From Clostridiales bacterium (GTDB lineage: Bacteria > Bacillota > Clostridia > Oscillospirales > Acutalibacteraceae), in NCBI GenBank assembly GCA_019418545.1, contig DYBQ01000017.1, positions 1-37,457 on the forward strand: 37,457 nt of DNA, in the 5' to 3' direction. This document shows, one piece after another, positions 22,562 through 30,563 of the stretch. The first letter of the stretch is position 1, and every line of letters begins with the position of its first letter. Position numbers and translations under genes: made by a program. Under the pieces are notes generated by a model. That model did no database searches. It was given only the letters and a program-made list of their open reading frames with translations, and had not been told where the DNA came from.

Positions 22562-23407
22562 TCAGAGATTGTTTGGCATGGTGCTATTTCCATTAGCCGT
22601 CACCCGATTTTTAAGACCTTTTATATACACCTTGTTTAATTTATAGAATGAAGCAACTTCAGTATTACTACAGAAAAATAGGCATTTGTTTATTGCAGAT
22701 ACTTGGTTTATTGTTGCGACAACAACCGTTCCATTCAGTCGCTTCAGAATAGGGCATGAACCTTTGGATGTAACTATACAAATTGACGGTGTTAATGGTG
22801 TAAACAGGAATGTTGAATTGCTATAAGCGCAGGTTCCAAACCCGGAATCCGGAAGTAGGAATGTGCTGTGCGGATTTTTTAGTATCACTGTGCCATCGCT
22901 ATGCAGATTCAATGACTTTTCGACAATCGCCCATTCTTGCGGTGTGAGATGCGGGTGTTCACTTTTCTGTGTGAATCGCATGAATGCATAATATGTCATG
23001 GGGTCATTAAATTGTGGTAATGATTTGATTTCTTTCATATACGCAGGCGAACGATATAACATTCTTAATGCGTATTTCCCCAGCCATTCACTATCACTTA
23101 ACGAGAGTTTTGTATTTGCTTTAATACTATTTATCGCCTTTTTGATTTCACCTGCATCTTCATGTTCGACATCGTTTGCAAGTAAACTTGTTTCTATTAA
23201 ATTTTCGTGTTCCTTCCAAGCGGAAACCTCTGTTAATTCATAAAGCTTATCGCAAAGGGCAAAGGAACTATCGTTTTTTCCTGTCTCTCTGTCTCTTCTA
23301 TTAGGATTCGTGCCGTTACTATATACATAATATTTGTTGTTGCTTCTTAGGAAGTGTTGGAGCCTATATCTTGGTAAATAATGCTGTTTCGTAGTTACTT
23401 GTTTCAC
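22562..23407 (-). CDS. DUF4238-type protein
   Basis: 281 residues from a GTG at 23407 with AAAAAAGGAGCAAACA before it. The opening, KQHYLPRYRLQHFL, is the hallmark HY(V/L)P..yL..F of the DUF4238 family, and the later segments SEWLGKYALRMLYRSPAYM and NPHSTFLLPDSGFG fit it. The function of that family is not established; members occur in defence islands and mobile elements. The gene is more AT-rich than its neighbours and uses rarer codons, which suggests separate acquisition. A terminator separates it from its promoter. Confidence 0.82.
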   Translation of the reverse strand: MKQVTTKQHYLPRYRLQHFLRSNNKYYVYSNGTNPNRRDRETGKNDSSFALCDKLYELTEVSAWKEHENLIETSLLANDVEHEDAGEIKKAINSIKANTKLSLSDSEWLGKYALRMLYRSPAYMKEIKSLPQFNDPMTYYAFMRFTQKSEHPHLTPQEWAIVEKSLNLHSDGTVILKNPHSTFLLPDSGFGTCAYSNSTFLFTPLTPSICIVTSKGSCPILKRLNGTVVVATINQVSAINKCLFFCSNTEVASFYKLNKVYIKGLKNRVTANGNSTMPNNL

Positions 23408-23440
23408 TGTTTGCTCCTTTTTTAAAACCAAAAATCGAAA

Positions 23441-23483
23441 GCCTCCCACCGTAGTCAGCATGTTACTGATTACGATGGGAGGC
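23441..23483 (-). terminator. Leader terminator of the DUF4238 gene
   Basis: Long hairpin, GCCTCCCATCGTA with TACGGTGGGAGGC (one wobble pair), then TTTCGATTTTTGGTTTT on the minus strand. It lies 34 nt before the GTG start and downstream of the promoter at 23506-23533. Confidence 0.85.
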
Positions 23484-23505
23484 TCAAACCTTTTGTGATA
23501 GTCTT

Positions 23506-23533
23506 ATTATACCATACTTCGTGAATTACTCAA
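23506..23533 (-). promoter_or_regulatory. Promoter of the DUF4238 gene
   Basis: TTGAGT, 16 bp, TATAAT on the minus strand. The spacer contains TTCACGAA instead of GTGCGAA, so it may be a diverged relative of the class or an independent promoter. Confidence 0.7.
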
Positions 23534-23738
23534 GGCCAATTTTAATAATTTAGTCAATGTCCACAGTTACCAAAATCCTCTGTGAGGACGAAGGCGCTCT
23601 GGACGGATGTATTGGGGTTGGTTCAGAACATCTGCCTCAGCGTCGAGTGCTGATAAGGACTGTTATGGTTTTTGGGGTGATGGTGGTTACGATGTCATGG
23701 TGAGCGCTTGTTACGGTTTTGTTCGTTACTGTGGCATA
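23534..23738. other. No supported gene
   Basis: Between the DUF4238 promoter and the Cys-rich peptide gene. A short minus-strand open stretch encodes ...SALDAEADVLNQPQYIRPER... but has no usable start codon or ribosome binding site. It could be the remnant of a small gene. Confidence 0.3.
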
Positions 23739-23858
23739 TCAATCGTCGTCATCATCATTCTTATCATAGCCACTGCACTCTTCACGATGTTCGCAAAAAT
23801 CGCAACAGCAATCATCTGTAAACTCACCGGTTTCCCAGCATAAGTCGGTAGGATACAT
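23739..23858 (-). CDS. Cys-rich small acidic peptide (39 aa)
   Basis: ATG at 23858 behind AAAGGAGGTCTTGTA, an ideal ribosome binding site. The 39-residue product has seven Cys including DDCCCDFCEHREEC, a plausible zinc or iron-sulfur site, and ends in five Asp. A promoter-like TATAAT overlaps the end of the gene upstream. I do not know a family. The Cys spacing and the strong ribosome binding site make it a credible gene. The plus-strand frame covering the same bases is its shadow. Confidence 0.7.
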   Translation of the reverse strand: MYPTDLCWETGEFTDDCCCDFCEHREECSGYDKNDDDDD

Positions 23859-23947
23859 TACAAGACCTCCTTTCACATATCTCTAATTATTCTCTTCTGA
23901 TTTGCTTACCAGTGTTTTTTCTTCCGATTTTAGATAATCCATAGTTA

Positions 23948-24925
23948 TTATACACCATTTCTGTCCTTTTCAAAATGATTTAGTACATTCTTAGCTTTCT
24001 CTTCCAGAACCCGGTCATTCATATTCACATCGATGAGTCGGTACATAAAGGATGCAATATGGTCAGGAGTAAACACCTGTCCCGCCTGAGCCTTGCCACG
24101 GTAGCGGTTGAACTCATTGAAGAAGATGGCCATGACGTCTTCGCCATTCCAGTTATCGGAATTGACGAGGTCGGCAATCTGGCAGACATTGTCGATGAAA
24201 TCGTTGATGGCTTCCTGATTCTCCGTAATAGACATACGGACAGAGGCGTACTCCTCCAAGAGCACATCCAGCTTATTATTCTGCTTCTTATCCTCTTCCA
24301 GAGCCTTAGACAGGGCACTGTAAATCCAGTTATGGAAGGTGCTGTAATCCATGTCTTTCAGTTTTTGAAGACCGTTCTGAGGGTTGTAGCGCTGGGCGAC
24401 AAGGGCACAAGCCGTGAAAATCATACGGTCCTGCAAGTCTGTCATACCGAACTTGAAATGCAGGCTGTTGTTGATTTTCTGCGTGATTTCGAAGATGTAG
24501 TTGCTGTCGAGTTTTTGGCTCGTACACAGGCGGATATAGTAGTCCTTGTTTTCCAAGTGCTTGGACGCATCAGACAGCTCGATTTTGTTCTTGAACACGC
24601 GGATAGCACCGCCGCTATAGAGAATACCGATGGTCTTGGAGTATTTCTTGGCAACTACATCAATGTTCTTGAACAGTTCCTTGACATGCTTTTCCTTAGA
24701 AACACCTTCTGTTTCCGATTTCGTCTCCAGAATGATGGCGAGTTTGCTGGCGTTATCCGGCAGATACCAGCCATCCGGTTTATCATTACAGCCACGAAAT
24801 CCCAACTGATTGAAGGTAGTGATTTGCCCAGTCCCCTGCTGCACTCCATCTTCAGTCTTATCAAAGCCAAGAACCAGCTTGGCACTGTCACGAACCTCAT
24901 CCTCTGTACGCATTCCCTTACTCAT
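23948..24925 (-). CDS. N6-adenine methylase-type protein lacking its catalytic domain
   Basis: 325 residues from the ATG at 24925 (GGAGGATACT). Residues 1-150 look like the nuclease-like N-terminal part of type I/IIG-style modification genes (LAIILETKSETEG holds an ExK; AIRVFKN). Residues 170-300 are the helical part, ending in GQVFTPDHIASFMYRLIDVN, which in intact proteins leads straight into SAM motif I (VLDxxxGSGxF) and later NPPY. Here it reads DRVLEEKAKNVLNHFEK and stops. Both SAM-binding and NPPY motifs are therefore missing, as if by an in-frame deletion joining the domain boundary to the C-terminus. It cannot methylate by itself. It may be a decayed gene or a retained accessory protein. 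Confidence 0.7.
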   Translation of the reverse strand: MSKGMRTEDEVRDSAKLVLGFDKTEDGVQQGTGQITTFNQLGFRGCNDKPDGWYLPDNASKLAIILETKSETEGVSKEKHVKELFKNIDVVAKKYSKTIGILYSGGAIRVFKNKIELSDASKHLENKDYYIRLCTSQKLDSNYIFEITQKINNSLHFKFGMTDLQDRMIFTACALVAQRYNPQNGLQKLKDMDYSTFHNWIYSALSKALEEDKKQNNKLDVLLEEYASVRMSITENQEAINDFIDNVCQIADLVNSDNWNGEDVMAIFFNEFNRYRGKAQAGQVFTPDHIASFMYRLIDVNMNDRVLEEKAKNVLNHFEKDRNGV

Positions 24926-24944
24926 AGTATCCTCCAAAAACAAA

Positions 24945-24970
24945 ACCCCCGATGCCAAAACATCGGAGGC
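24945..24970 (-). terminator. Terminator between the Vsr-like nuclease and the truncated methylase
   Basis: GCCTCCGATG/CATCGGGGGT stem (10 bp, one wobble) with a TTTGTTTTTGG tail on the minus strand. The tail runs into the ribosome binding site of the next gene, 20 nt before its start codon. Confidence 0.88.
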
Positions 24971-24981
24971 GTAAAAATCAA

Positions 24982-26295
24982 TCATTTATCGTTAAGAATC
25001 CCCAGCAACTCATCGAGGCTGGTCACATACCGGTATTTCTCTGCCATCTCGTCAGGCACCGGAATCAACTCGTTCATATAATAAAAAACCTGTACGCCGT
25101 TGCTGGCGCATTCATTGTACTTGTCGGTATCCCGCTGCTTTCGTGCCTCGAAATCCCTGTCATCGCTGCCGTAGGGGTAAAAGTGTTGCACACCCTGACA
25201 TTCGATGGCGATGTTCTTGCCCGGCAGGAAGAAATCCAGGCGCTTCTTCCCCATCCATGGGAACATCTTTTCCCGCTGATACTCGATGCCGTTGCATTTC
25301 AGCATCATGAGCACATCGTTTTCGAGGTAGGACTTCTCGCGCAAGAAATCTTCCGTGTTTCGGTAAATTACCGGCTTGGCAGTTTGACTGATAGCCTTGT
25401 TGGGGTTCAGCTTCTTGTAGTGAACGGTCGTAGGTCGGACATAGACGACCTTGCCGCTTTGCAGATGCCGGAAATGCCCGCAGCGCTCAGATTGGAGTAC
25501 ACAGAACCCTGCAAATGCACGTTTCCCGGCACTGTCATTCACATAGACCACGATGCCCTTTTTGAGGTCCACGATAGTCTGCTTGGAGATGTTCAGGTAT
25601 TCTCTTACATCCTTGACTGATTCCTGCTCACCGTTTGCATGTACGATGCGCTGCTCGACTTTCCGACTCAGACACCGCCGTTTCCAGAGACATATCGTGT
25701 GCAGCCAGATTTGCAGTATTAGCGCCGCTGAGCTCGGAGCCGTCACAGAGTTCCGTATATGTAGGGAATCGTGCTCGGTTCGCAGCCACCGTTCCAGCAG
25801 GTTGCCAGACTCGTTCAGAACGGAAAGGTAGCCGTATACCCCATTCCGGGTGTTCACTGCCATCATCAGTCCGTTCACGCCGAATTCTTTCTCGGCCCTT
25901 CTCAGCTCGACAAATGCCGCCATTTCCCGCATCCGCCAGTTATCGGTAGGCTTGACCATAGCACAGGTGTTCTCGCCCTCAAAGCCCACAAGAATTGGCC
26001 ATAGGAAGGTCGTATCTGCCTTTCTATGGACAAGGATATAGAATGATGCGCCGTAGGTGTCATCCACCTTGATTGCGTACTCATCGTATGGTTCAAGCCC
26101 ATACTCGCCACTGTTCAGTCGGAAATCACCGATGACCGATTCGTTGTCGGTCGTGAGTTTCGCAATGGTAGGCAGCTGCAAGATACGAGTAAGGCTCTTG
26201 ACGACCTTATAGCAATCTGTTCCCTGCCTCTGCATCCGGTACTTGTCATGCGTCAAGTAGAATTCGCGTTGCCATTCGGCGCTATTATTATTCAT
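24982..26295 (-). CDS. Protein with C-terminal Vsr-like PD-(D/E)XK nuclease domain
   Basis: 437 residues from an ATG at 26295. The C-terminal 110 residues have the Vsr/DUF559-like nuclease pattern: YQREKMFPWMGKKRLDFFLP (catalytic Asp about 351), IAIECQGVQHF (Glu about 363 with Gln replacing the usual Lys) and a following helix ARKQRDTDKYNEC. The middle region contains DVREYLNISKQTIVDLKKG, a possible HTH. The N-terminal 200 residues are not recognised. Lying directly after two C5 methyltransferase genes, it is the best candidate for a linked restriction endonuclease or mismatch-nicking enzyme. The ExQ variant occurs in active Vsr-like families but activity is not assured. Confidence 0.75.
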   Translation of the reverse strand: MNNNSAEWQREFYLTHDKYRMQRQGTDCYKVVKSLTRILQLPTIAKLTTDNESVIGDFRLNSGEYGLEPYDEYAIKVDDTYGASFYILVHRKADTTFLWPILVGFEGENTCAMVKPTDNWRMREMAAFVELRRAEKEFGVNGLMMAVNTRNGVYGYLSVLNESGNLLERWLRTEHDSLHIRNSVTAPSSAALILQIWLHTICLWKRRCLSRKVEQRIVHANGEQESVKDVREYLNISKQTIVDLKKGIVVYVNDSAGKRAFAGFCVLQSERCGHFRHLQSGKVVYVRPTTVHYKKLNPNKAISQTAKPVIYRNTEDFLREKSYLENDVLMMLKCNGIEYQREKMFPWMGKKRLDFFLPGKNIAIECQGVQHFYPYGSDDRDFEARKQRDTDKYNECASNGVQVFYYMNELIPVPDEMAEKYRYVTSLDELLGILNDK

Positions 26296-26343
26296 TTAAA
26301 ATCCTCGCTCCCGGCTACTTAGTGCCAAGAATCTGTAGGTATG

Positions 26344-27432
26344 TTACTTTTCTGCATCGAGTGCTTTTAGCATCTGTTCAGCTAATGCCACCGAAAGCAG
26401 CGGCGGGACCGCGTTGCCGATTTCTAAGCGTTTCAGGCAATCCGAGCCGTAGAACTGATAGTTGTCAGGAAAACTCTGCAACCGTGCTCCTTCGCGTATC
26501 GTAAGTGCCCTCGAATCTCTCGGATGGATGCATCTTGATGAGGAGGGGCAGGCAAAGTTCCGTGTGATGGTAGTGGCGGGTTTCTCCCACCAGAGTTTTG
26601 CGTAGGTGTTCTTGAACCCGCTCTTAGGTCTGAGTTCTTCCGGCAAATCATCTTTGCCTTGCCCATCTTTGAGCGCCGCCATGATTCTGCGATGATGGGC
26701 GCTGTTGTTCGGGGCTTTATGCTCCGTGAGCGTAGCGGATGCACTCTGCCGGACCCATTGAAGGAATGTATTGCCGGGAGGAGCGGCATACACGGTGCTT
26801 TCCTCCCCGCACGAGAGCGCAGGCAGGTCTTTAAGTGCATCTTGCAGCGTCACATACGGTAGTAGTCCTTCTCCGTGGGTAGGTTCCGGGTATTGAAAGT
26901 CATTCTCGCCCAAGAACCCAACCAGAATGACCCGTTCCCGCAGCTGCGGTACACCGTAGTCTTCGGCATTGAGGATTTTGTATTGGAGGCTGTACCCAAT
27001 ATCCTCAAATTCCTTTCGGACATGCTCAAACAGGGCTCCTTTATCCATGCTCAGAATGCCTTTGACATTCTCAAACAGGAAGGCTCTCGGATGCAGGATA
27101 CAGAGAACGCGCTTGTATTCCATGAAAAGATTTGCCCGCGCATCCATCTGCCGTTTACCGAGCGTGGAGTATGACTGACACGGCGGGCCACCGACTACGA
27201 CATCAACTGTCCGGTTTCCTATCGTTTGACGCAGGACATCTTCGGACAAATCTTTGATGTCTTCTTGCAGTATATTGACCGCAGGATGGTTGAGGGTATA
27301 TGCTTTCGCAATATCCTTTTGCATCTCGTTTGCCAAGATGATTTCAAAGCGGTCGTTCCTTGAAAACCCGTAACTCAATCCACCTACACCCGCGAACAGG
27401 TCAGCAACGGTATATTTTCTTGTCTCTGGCAT
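26344..27432 (-). CDS. DNA C5-cytosine methyltransferase
   Basis: 362 residues from the ATG at 27432 (TTGGAGTCATC). All key motifs are present: motif I ADLFAGVGGLSYGF (SAM binding), motif IV GGPPCQSYS with catalytic Cys85, motif VI ENV at 121-123, motif VIII QLRERVILVG, and near the end IGNAVPPLLS (motif X). The target-recognition region lies between motifs VIII and IX (about 185-290). It methylates cytosine at C5 in a sequence not predictable from the protein alone. It follows a second C5 enzyme, with a terminator between them 19 nt before this start. Confidence 0.95.
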   Translation of the reverse strand: MPETRKYTVADLFAGVGGLSYGFSRNDRFEIILANEMQKDIAKAYTLNHPAVNILQEDIKDLSEDVLRQTIGNRTVDVVVGGPPCQSYSTLGKRQMDARANLFMEYKRVLCILHPRAFLFENVKGILSMDKGALFEHVRKEFEDIGYSLQYKILNAEDYGVPQLRERVILVGFLGENDFQYPEPTHGEGLLPYVTLQDALKDLPALSCGEESTVYAAPPGNTFLQWVRQSASATLTEHKAPNNSAHHRRIMAALKDGQGKDDLPEELRPKSGFKNTYAKLWWEKPATTITRNFACPSSSRCIHPRDSRALTIREGARLQSFPDNYQFYGSDCLKRLEIGNAVPPLLSVALAEQMLKALDAEK

Positions 27433-27450
27433 GATGACTCCAATAAAAAA

Positions 27451-27475
27451 TCCGGCACGAATCACTCACGCCGGA
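27451..27475 (-). terminator. Terminator between the two C5 methyltransferase genes
   Basis: TCCGGC/GCCGGA stem followed by TTTTTTATTGG on the minus strand. It overlaps the last codons of the upstream gene and ends 19 nt before the next start codon. Confidence 0.88.
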
Positions 27476-28443
27476 CAATGACTTTCTTGCTCTTCAATTT
27501 TGCTCAAGATACGGTACAGTTCCGTTCCCACGACTCTTGCGAGTTCACAGGGAACTGCATTCCCGATTTGCTTATACTTGCTCGTCAGATTCCCGCAAAA
27601 GACCATATCTTTCGGGAATGTCTGGATAGCGGCTGCTTCTCTATAGGACAGCCGTCTGGTACTACCTTCCTCACCGAACTGCCAAAGGTCTTTGCCGACC
27701 TTCACCATGTCAGGCGACCCGGGCCATAGAGGTACTTGCTTAGCCATCGCGGGAATCGTGAACGATACGCTGTCCCAGCCGCGTTTCCGGTTCCGGGACA
27801 TGTAGCGCGAGGAGTAGGCTTCTTTGCAGATTTCATCCTCTGCCGCCGGTGCTAATTCCTCTAACGCCTGCCGGATACTGATGCGGTCAGGAAACGGTGC
27901 AGGAGCCTTGAACTCTACACCATACTTCTCAGCAAGGTCTTTTCGGATGCCTACAAGGAGGATTCGCTGTCTATCTTCCGGGACATGATAGTCCGCAGCA
28001 TTGACAAGGTTGATGGACACCACATATCCCTTGCTCTCGAAATCCGCGATGATAGCGTCCTTGATTTTTCCGCCACCCAGCGTCAGCAAGCCTTTGACAT
28101 TCTCAGCAAGGAACAGCTTTGGCTGCTTCTTTTCTACCAGCTTGACGCAATGCCGGTAGAGCACATTCCGGCTATCGTCGATTTTCCTCGGTCCCGACAG
28201 GCTGAAGCCCTGGCACGGGAATCCAAAGGAAGCAATATCGCAATCTGGGATGGTATCGTAGTCCACTTTGCCGATGTCGCCTTCTACCACCGTGGCATTG
28301 CTCCACAGCCTATGTGTCTCACAGGCATCATGATTGAAGTCGTTCGCCCATACCGTATGAAACCCAGCCTGCTCTAAGCCGATATCAAGTCCCCCTGCAC
28401 CGGAAAACAGCGAAACATGCGTGTATTCTTTGTTCTTATTCAT
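27466..28443 (-). CDS. DNA C5-cytosine methyltransferase
   Basis: 325 residues from the ATG at 28443. Motif I SLFSGAGGLDIGLEQAG, motif IV FGFPCQGFS with catalytic Cys77, motif VI AENV at 113-116, motif VIII DRQRILLVG and motif X IGNAVPCEL. The target-recognition segment is short. It is clearly a different enzyme from its neighbour, so the pair may methylate two sequences or the two strands of an asymmetric site. A terminator 18 nt before the start leaves no space for a promoter; expression must come by read-through or from an undetected element. Confidence 0.95.
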   Translation of the reverse strand: MNKNKEYTHVSLFSGAGGLDIGLEQAGFHTVWANDFNHDACETHRLWSNATVVEGDIGKVDYDTIPDCDIASFGFPCQGFSLSGPRKIDDSRNVLYRHCVKLVEKKQPKLFLAENVKGLLTLGGGKIKDAIIADFESKGYVVSINLVNAADYHVPEDRQRILLVGIRKDLAEKYGVEFKAPAPFPDRISIRQALEELAPAAEDEICKEAYSSRYMSRNRKRGWDSVSFTIPAMAKQVPLWPGSPDMVKVGKDLWQFGEEGSTRRLSYREAAAIQTFPKDMVFCGNLTSKYKQIGNAVPCELARVVGTELYRILSKIEEQESHCPA

Positions 28444-28460
28444 TTTTGGTCCTATAAAAA

Positions 28461-28485
28461 CCGATGCAGAATCACTCCGCATCGG
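28461..28485 (-). terminator. Terminator before the upstream C5 methyltransferase
   Basis: CCGATGCGG...CTGCATCGG stem followed by TTTTTATAGG on the minus strand, ending 18 nt before the start codon. Confidence 0.85.
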
Positions 28486-28531
28486 ATACTTATTTACAAA
28501 AAATGAGCGTTAAATGCGCGGAATGCACAAA

Positions 28532-28570
28532 AAACACACGCGCTCATTTATCGAACGCACGCGTGTGTTT
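28532..28570 (-). terminator. Terminator of the DPPY methyltransferase gene
   Basis: An 11-bp AAACACACGCG/CGCGTGTGTTT stem with a 17-base loop and a TTTTGTG tail on the minus strand, 46 nt after the stop codon. Confidence 0.85.
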
Positions 28571-28616
28571 AAGATGCTTTTTGTTGGTCGTTGTGCTTAA
28601 AAAAATAGCGGTACCT

Positions 28617-29474
28617 TCAACGTCTTTGCGCCGCATCGGCGATTCGCTCTTTCGCAACAACAAAAAAATCGGCATCCTTTTCGATGCCGATAAAGTTTCT
28701 ATTCGTATTTATTGCCGCCACGCCGGTCGAGCCGCTTCCCATACAAAAATCAAGGACCGTATCGCCCTCATTCGTGTAACTCCTGATGAGCCACTGACAC
28801 AACGCCACGGGTTTCTGTGTGCCGTGTGCCGCGCATTTCTGCTTATCAGTGGCAAATGTCAAAACACTCGTGGGAAATCTCTCGGTGCTGTCGTAGCTTT
28901 TTGCCTTGTATTTCCCGTAATCCTCAGTCATCTTGGAGTTCCGCTTATGCTCCGCCGTTGAGACCTTTCTCGGATGCCCCGAGGTTTTCTGAGGGTTGTA
29001 GGTGGGCAGTTTCTTGTAAAACACCAAGATGTCTTCATGCGCCCTTAGCGGCATCCGGTTCGCGTTGAGGAATCCTACCGGAGATGTCTTTTGCCAGATT
29101 AGGTTATATCTCCACGGAATGACTTTGCTGTCCATCAGGGTCTTGGTGTATGCCCCCGCCGAGAAAAGAATCACAGCACCGTTCTCGGTCAGGATTCTAT
29201 CCAGCTGCGTCCATATCCCCTGCTGTTTATTTTCAGTCCAAATAGACATAGCATCAGCATAGGAAATCCCCGCCTTGTAGCAGGAAAGAAGAAACTCAGG
29301 TTGGCTTAGGCGTTTGCCGTTCTTTTCAAGAAAATCATCAAACGGCAATACCGTATCCCAAGCCTGATGCGTAATACCGTAGGGAGGGTCCGCTAAGACG
29401 AGGTTCACAGAATGTGCCGGAATCCCGTTCAGTTTCTCGCAGCAGTCTCCCTGCATCAGCGTAACGGCGCTCAT
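28617..29474 (-). CDS. DPPY-type DNA methyltransferase (N6-adenine or N4-cytosine, beta order)
   Basis: 285 residues. The catalytic motif ADPPYG lies at 28-33, near the N-terminus, and the SAM-binding motif DFCMGSGSTGVAA near 245, close to the C-terminus. This order is that of beta-class methyltransferases. The middle has a large target-recognition part (TEDYGKYKAKSYDSTERFP). DPPY with this order is usual for adenine-N6 enzymes; N4-cytosine cannot be excluded. The start codon overlaps the stop of the preceding gene (ATGA), so translation is coupled. No cognate endonuclease stands beside it, so protection from host restriction is a likely role. Confidence 0.93.
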   Translation of the reverse strand: MSAVTLMQGDCCEKLNGIPAHSVNLVLADPPYGITHQAWDTVLPFDDFLEKNGKRLSQPEFLLSCYKAGISYADAMSIWTENKQQGIWTQLDRILTENGAVILFSAGAYTKTLMDSKVIPWRYNLIWQKTSPVGFLNANRMPLRAHEDILVFYKKLPTYNPQKTSGHPRKVSTAEHKRNSKMTEDYGKYKAKSYDSTERFPTSVLTFATDKQKCAAHGTQKPVALCQWLIRSYTNEGDTVLDFCMGSGSTGVAAINTNRNFIGIEKDADFFVVAKERIADAAQRR

Positions 29475-29959
29475 GCCTGACCTCGGAACAGTTCCTTCAA
29501 GGCATCCAGCTGGTCAGCCTGAACCCTGCCGTCTCGAATGATTGTGAAGAATCTGCCATCATCGAGCAAAGCCCTGTCCTGCTGCCCGTACATCGTCACG
29601 ATACCCATGTGCCGGCCTTTGAGGTAGTTCAGCATATCCTTTTCCGGGAACTCTTCCCGGAACCGCCACGAACAGATGCTGAACGGAGCATACTTATCAA
29701 TGAAATCCTCGCTGTCGCTGTGAAATGCCTCGTCCCGATTCCGGTATCTGTGATGCCGCGCCGTAGTTGCAAGGATATCTACCCCGTGGACTGTGGGTGC
29801 ATCGGTATCGACCAGAGGCCCGAACACGACCAATTCCTGTACCTGAAACACAAAAGGTCTTTCCGCCTCGCTCTTATTGATGAGAATGGCTCGCTCAATC
29901 GCTTCCAGACACCGTTTCTGTGCAAGCGCTCGTGAATATTGCCGCTTCTTTTCCGCCAT
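29471..29959 (-). CDS. Hypothetical protein (162 aa), weak nucleotidyltransferase-like pattern
   Basis: 162 residues from the ATG at 29959 (GCGGAGGAAATAATC). The segment LVVFGPLVDTDAPTVHGVDILA resembles the FGS...G......SDIDL strand-turn-strand of small nucleotidyltransferases, and a later acidic segment SEDFIDKY could supply further residues. The second Gly-Ser position is altered, so the match is weak. The rest is not recognised. It is translationally coupled to the DPPY methyltransferase gene. Confidence 0.6.
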   Translation of the reverse strand: MAEKKRQYSRALAQKRCLEAIERAILINKSEAERPFVFQVQELVVFGPLVDTDAPTVHGVDILATTARHHRYRNRDEAFHSDSEDFIDKYAPFSICSWRFREEFPEKDMLNYLKGRHMGIVTMYGQQDRALLDDGRFFTIIRDGRVQADQLDALKELFRGQA

Positions 29960-29983
29960 GATTATTTCCTCCGCAAAACAAAA

Positions 29984-30016
29984 AGCCCCGCGCAGACATT
30001 TCATCCACGCGGGGCT
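29984..30016 (-). terminator. Terminator before the 162-aa gene
   Basis: AGCCCCGCG/CGCGGGGCT stem and TTTTGTTTTG on the minus strand, ending 25 nt before the start codon and 19 nt after the small membrane-peptide gene. Confidence 0.9.
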
Positions 30017-30034
30017 AAAACAAACCATGAGATT

Positions 30035-30154
30035 TTAGAAAACTGCTGCCGTCTGCAAAACGACCGGCACCACCGTACCGAGCACCAGTGTCAAGGTCAT
30101 CATGACTGCCATGACAAGAGAAGCAGCCTTCTGGGCTTTCTTCCGATTTCGCAT
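30035..30154 (-). CDS. Small single-span membrane peptide (39 aa)
   Basis: ATG at 30154 with AAAAGAGGTACAAAG before it. The peptide starts MRNRKKAQKAASLVMAVMMT and continues with a hydrophobic segment (LTLVLGTVVPVVLQTAAVF), so it is either a single-span membrane peptide or a secreted peptide with a signal-like N-terminus. It is the first gene of the modification operon and is bracketed by two terminators. Function unknown. Its size and placement parallel the peptide at 14498-14617. Confidence 0.68.
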   Translation of the reverse strand: MRNRKKAQKAASLVMAVMMTLTLVLGTVVPVVLQTAAVF

Positions 30155-30180
30155 CTTTGTACCTCTTTTCGAGAAAAATC

Positions 30181-30209
30181 AAGCCGCAGAGAACGAATCC
30201 CTGCGGCTT
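30181..30209 (-). terminator. Leader terminator of the modification operon
   Basis: AAGCCGCAG/CTGCGGCTT stem with an 11-base loop and GATTTTTCTC on the minus strand, between promoter 30236-30263 and the membrane-peptide gene (27 nt before its start). Confidence 0.85.
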
Positions 30210-30235
30210 ACATACTAAATCACCTTATATTCTCC

Positions 30236-30263
30236 ATTGTATCCAATTCGCACGAATGTGCAA
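30236..30263 (-). promoter_or_regulatory. GTGCGAA-class promoter for the modification operon
   Basis: TTGCAC, 16 bp with GTGCGAA, TACAAT on the minus strand, with the complete GCAC-N4-GTGC dyad. Its location back to back with the XRE gene promoter would allow joint control. Confidence 0.88.
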
Positions 30264-30479
30264 CTGCCATGCACCGAACACGTAAATTTTCAGTCACCGG
30301 GCTTGTATCCTTCCTTTCTGCAGCCCGTTAGCACCCTACCGAACGGCAGCAGCTGAATTCCCAGCGCGTTGCCTATCCCAAACTGCTTCGTCCAGAACGG
30401 AAACAAGGCGAACCCCTTCCCGCGCCATTCGTTCTTGTATTCTCGTGTACTTTTTTGTATCTTTTTGTTGTTTTCTCTA

Positions 30480-30508
30480 TTGCAATTCCGCCAGCGCTTC
30501 TGTATAAT
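30480..30508 (+). promoter_or_regulatory. Promoter of the XRE-domain gene
   Basis: TTGCAA, 17 bp, TATAAT on the plus strand, a near-consensus vegetative promoter without the GTGCGAA element. Confidence 0.85.
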
Positions 30509-30512
30509 AGTT

Positions 30513-30546
30513 ACAGAATGATACACAAAGCTACAAAATGATACAC
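30513..30546 (+). promoter_or_regulatory. Direct-repeat operator at the XRE gene start site
   Basis: ACAGAATGATACAC (30513-30526) and ACAAAATGATACAC (30533-30546) are spaced exactly 20 bp, two helical turns, and cover the expected transcription start and leader. This is a likely autoregulatory operator. Confidence 0.7.
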
Positions 30547-30563
30547 GCGAAAGGAGTCGCCGT

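Noticed and set aside
23607..23843. 78-codon plus-strand frame that looks like a membrane protein
   Set aside because: The hydrophobic run is the antisense of the oligo-Asp tail of the Cys-rich peptide, which has a far better ribosome binding site.
24059..25081. 340-codon plus-strand frame opposite the truncated methylase
   Set aside because: Antisense shadow; the minus strand has recognisable domains, ribosome binding site and terminator.
28490..28531. TTGTGCATTC... stretch resembling a thirteenth regulon promoter
   Set aside because: It keeps the first ten positions only; GTGCGAA is replaced and there is no -10. At most a decayed copy.
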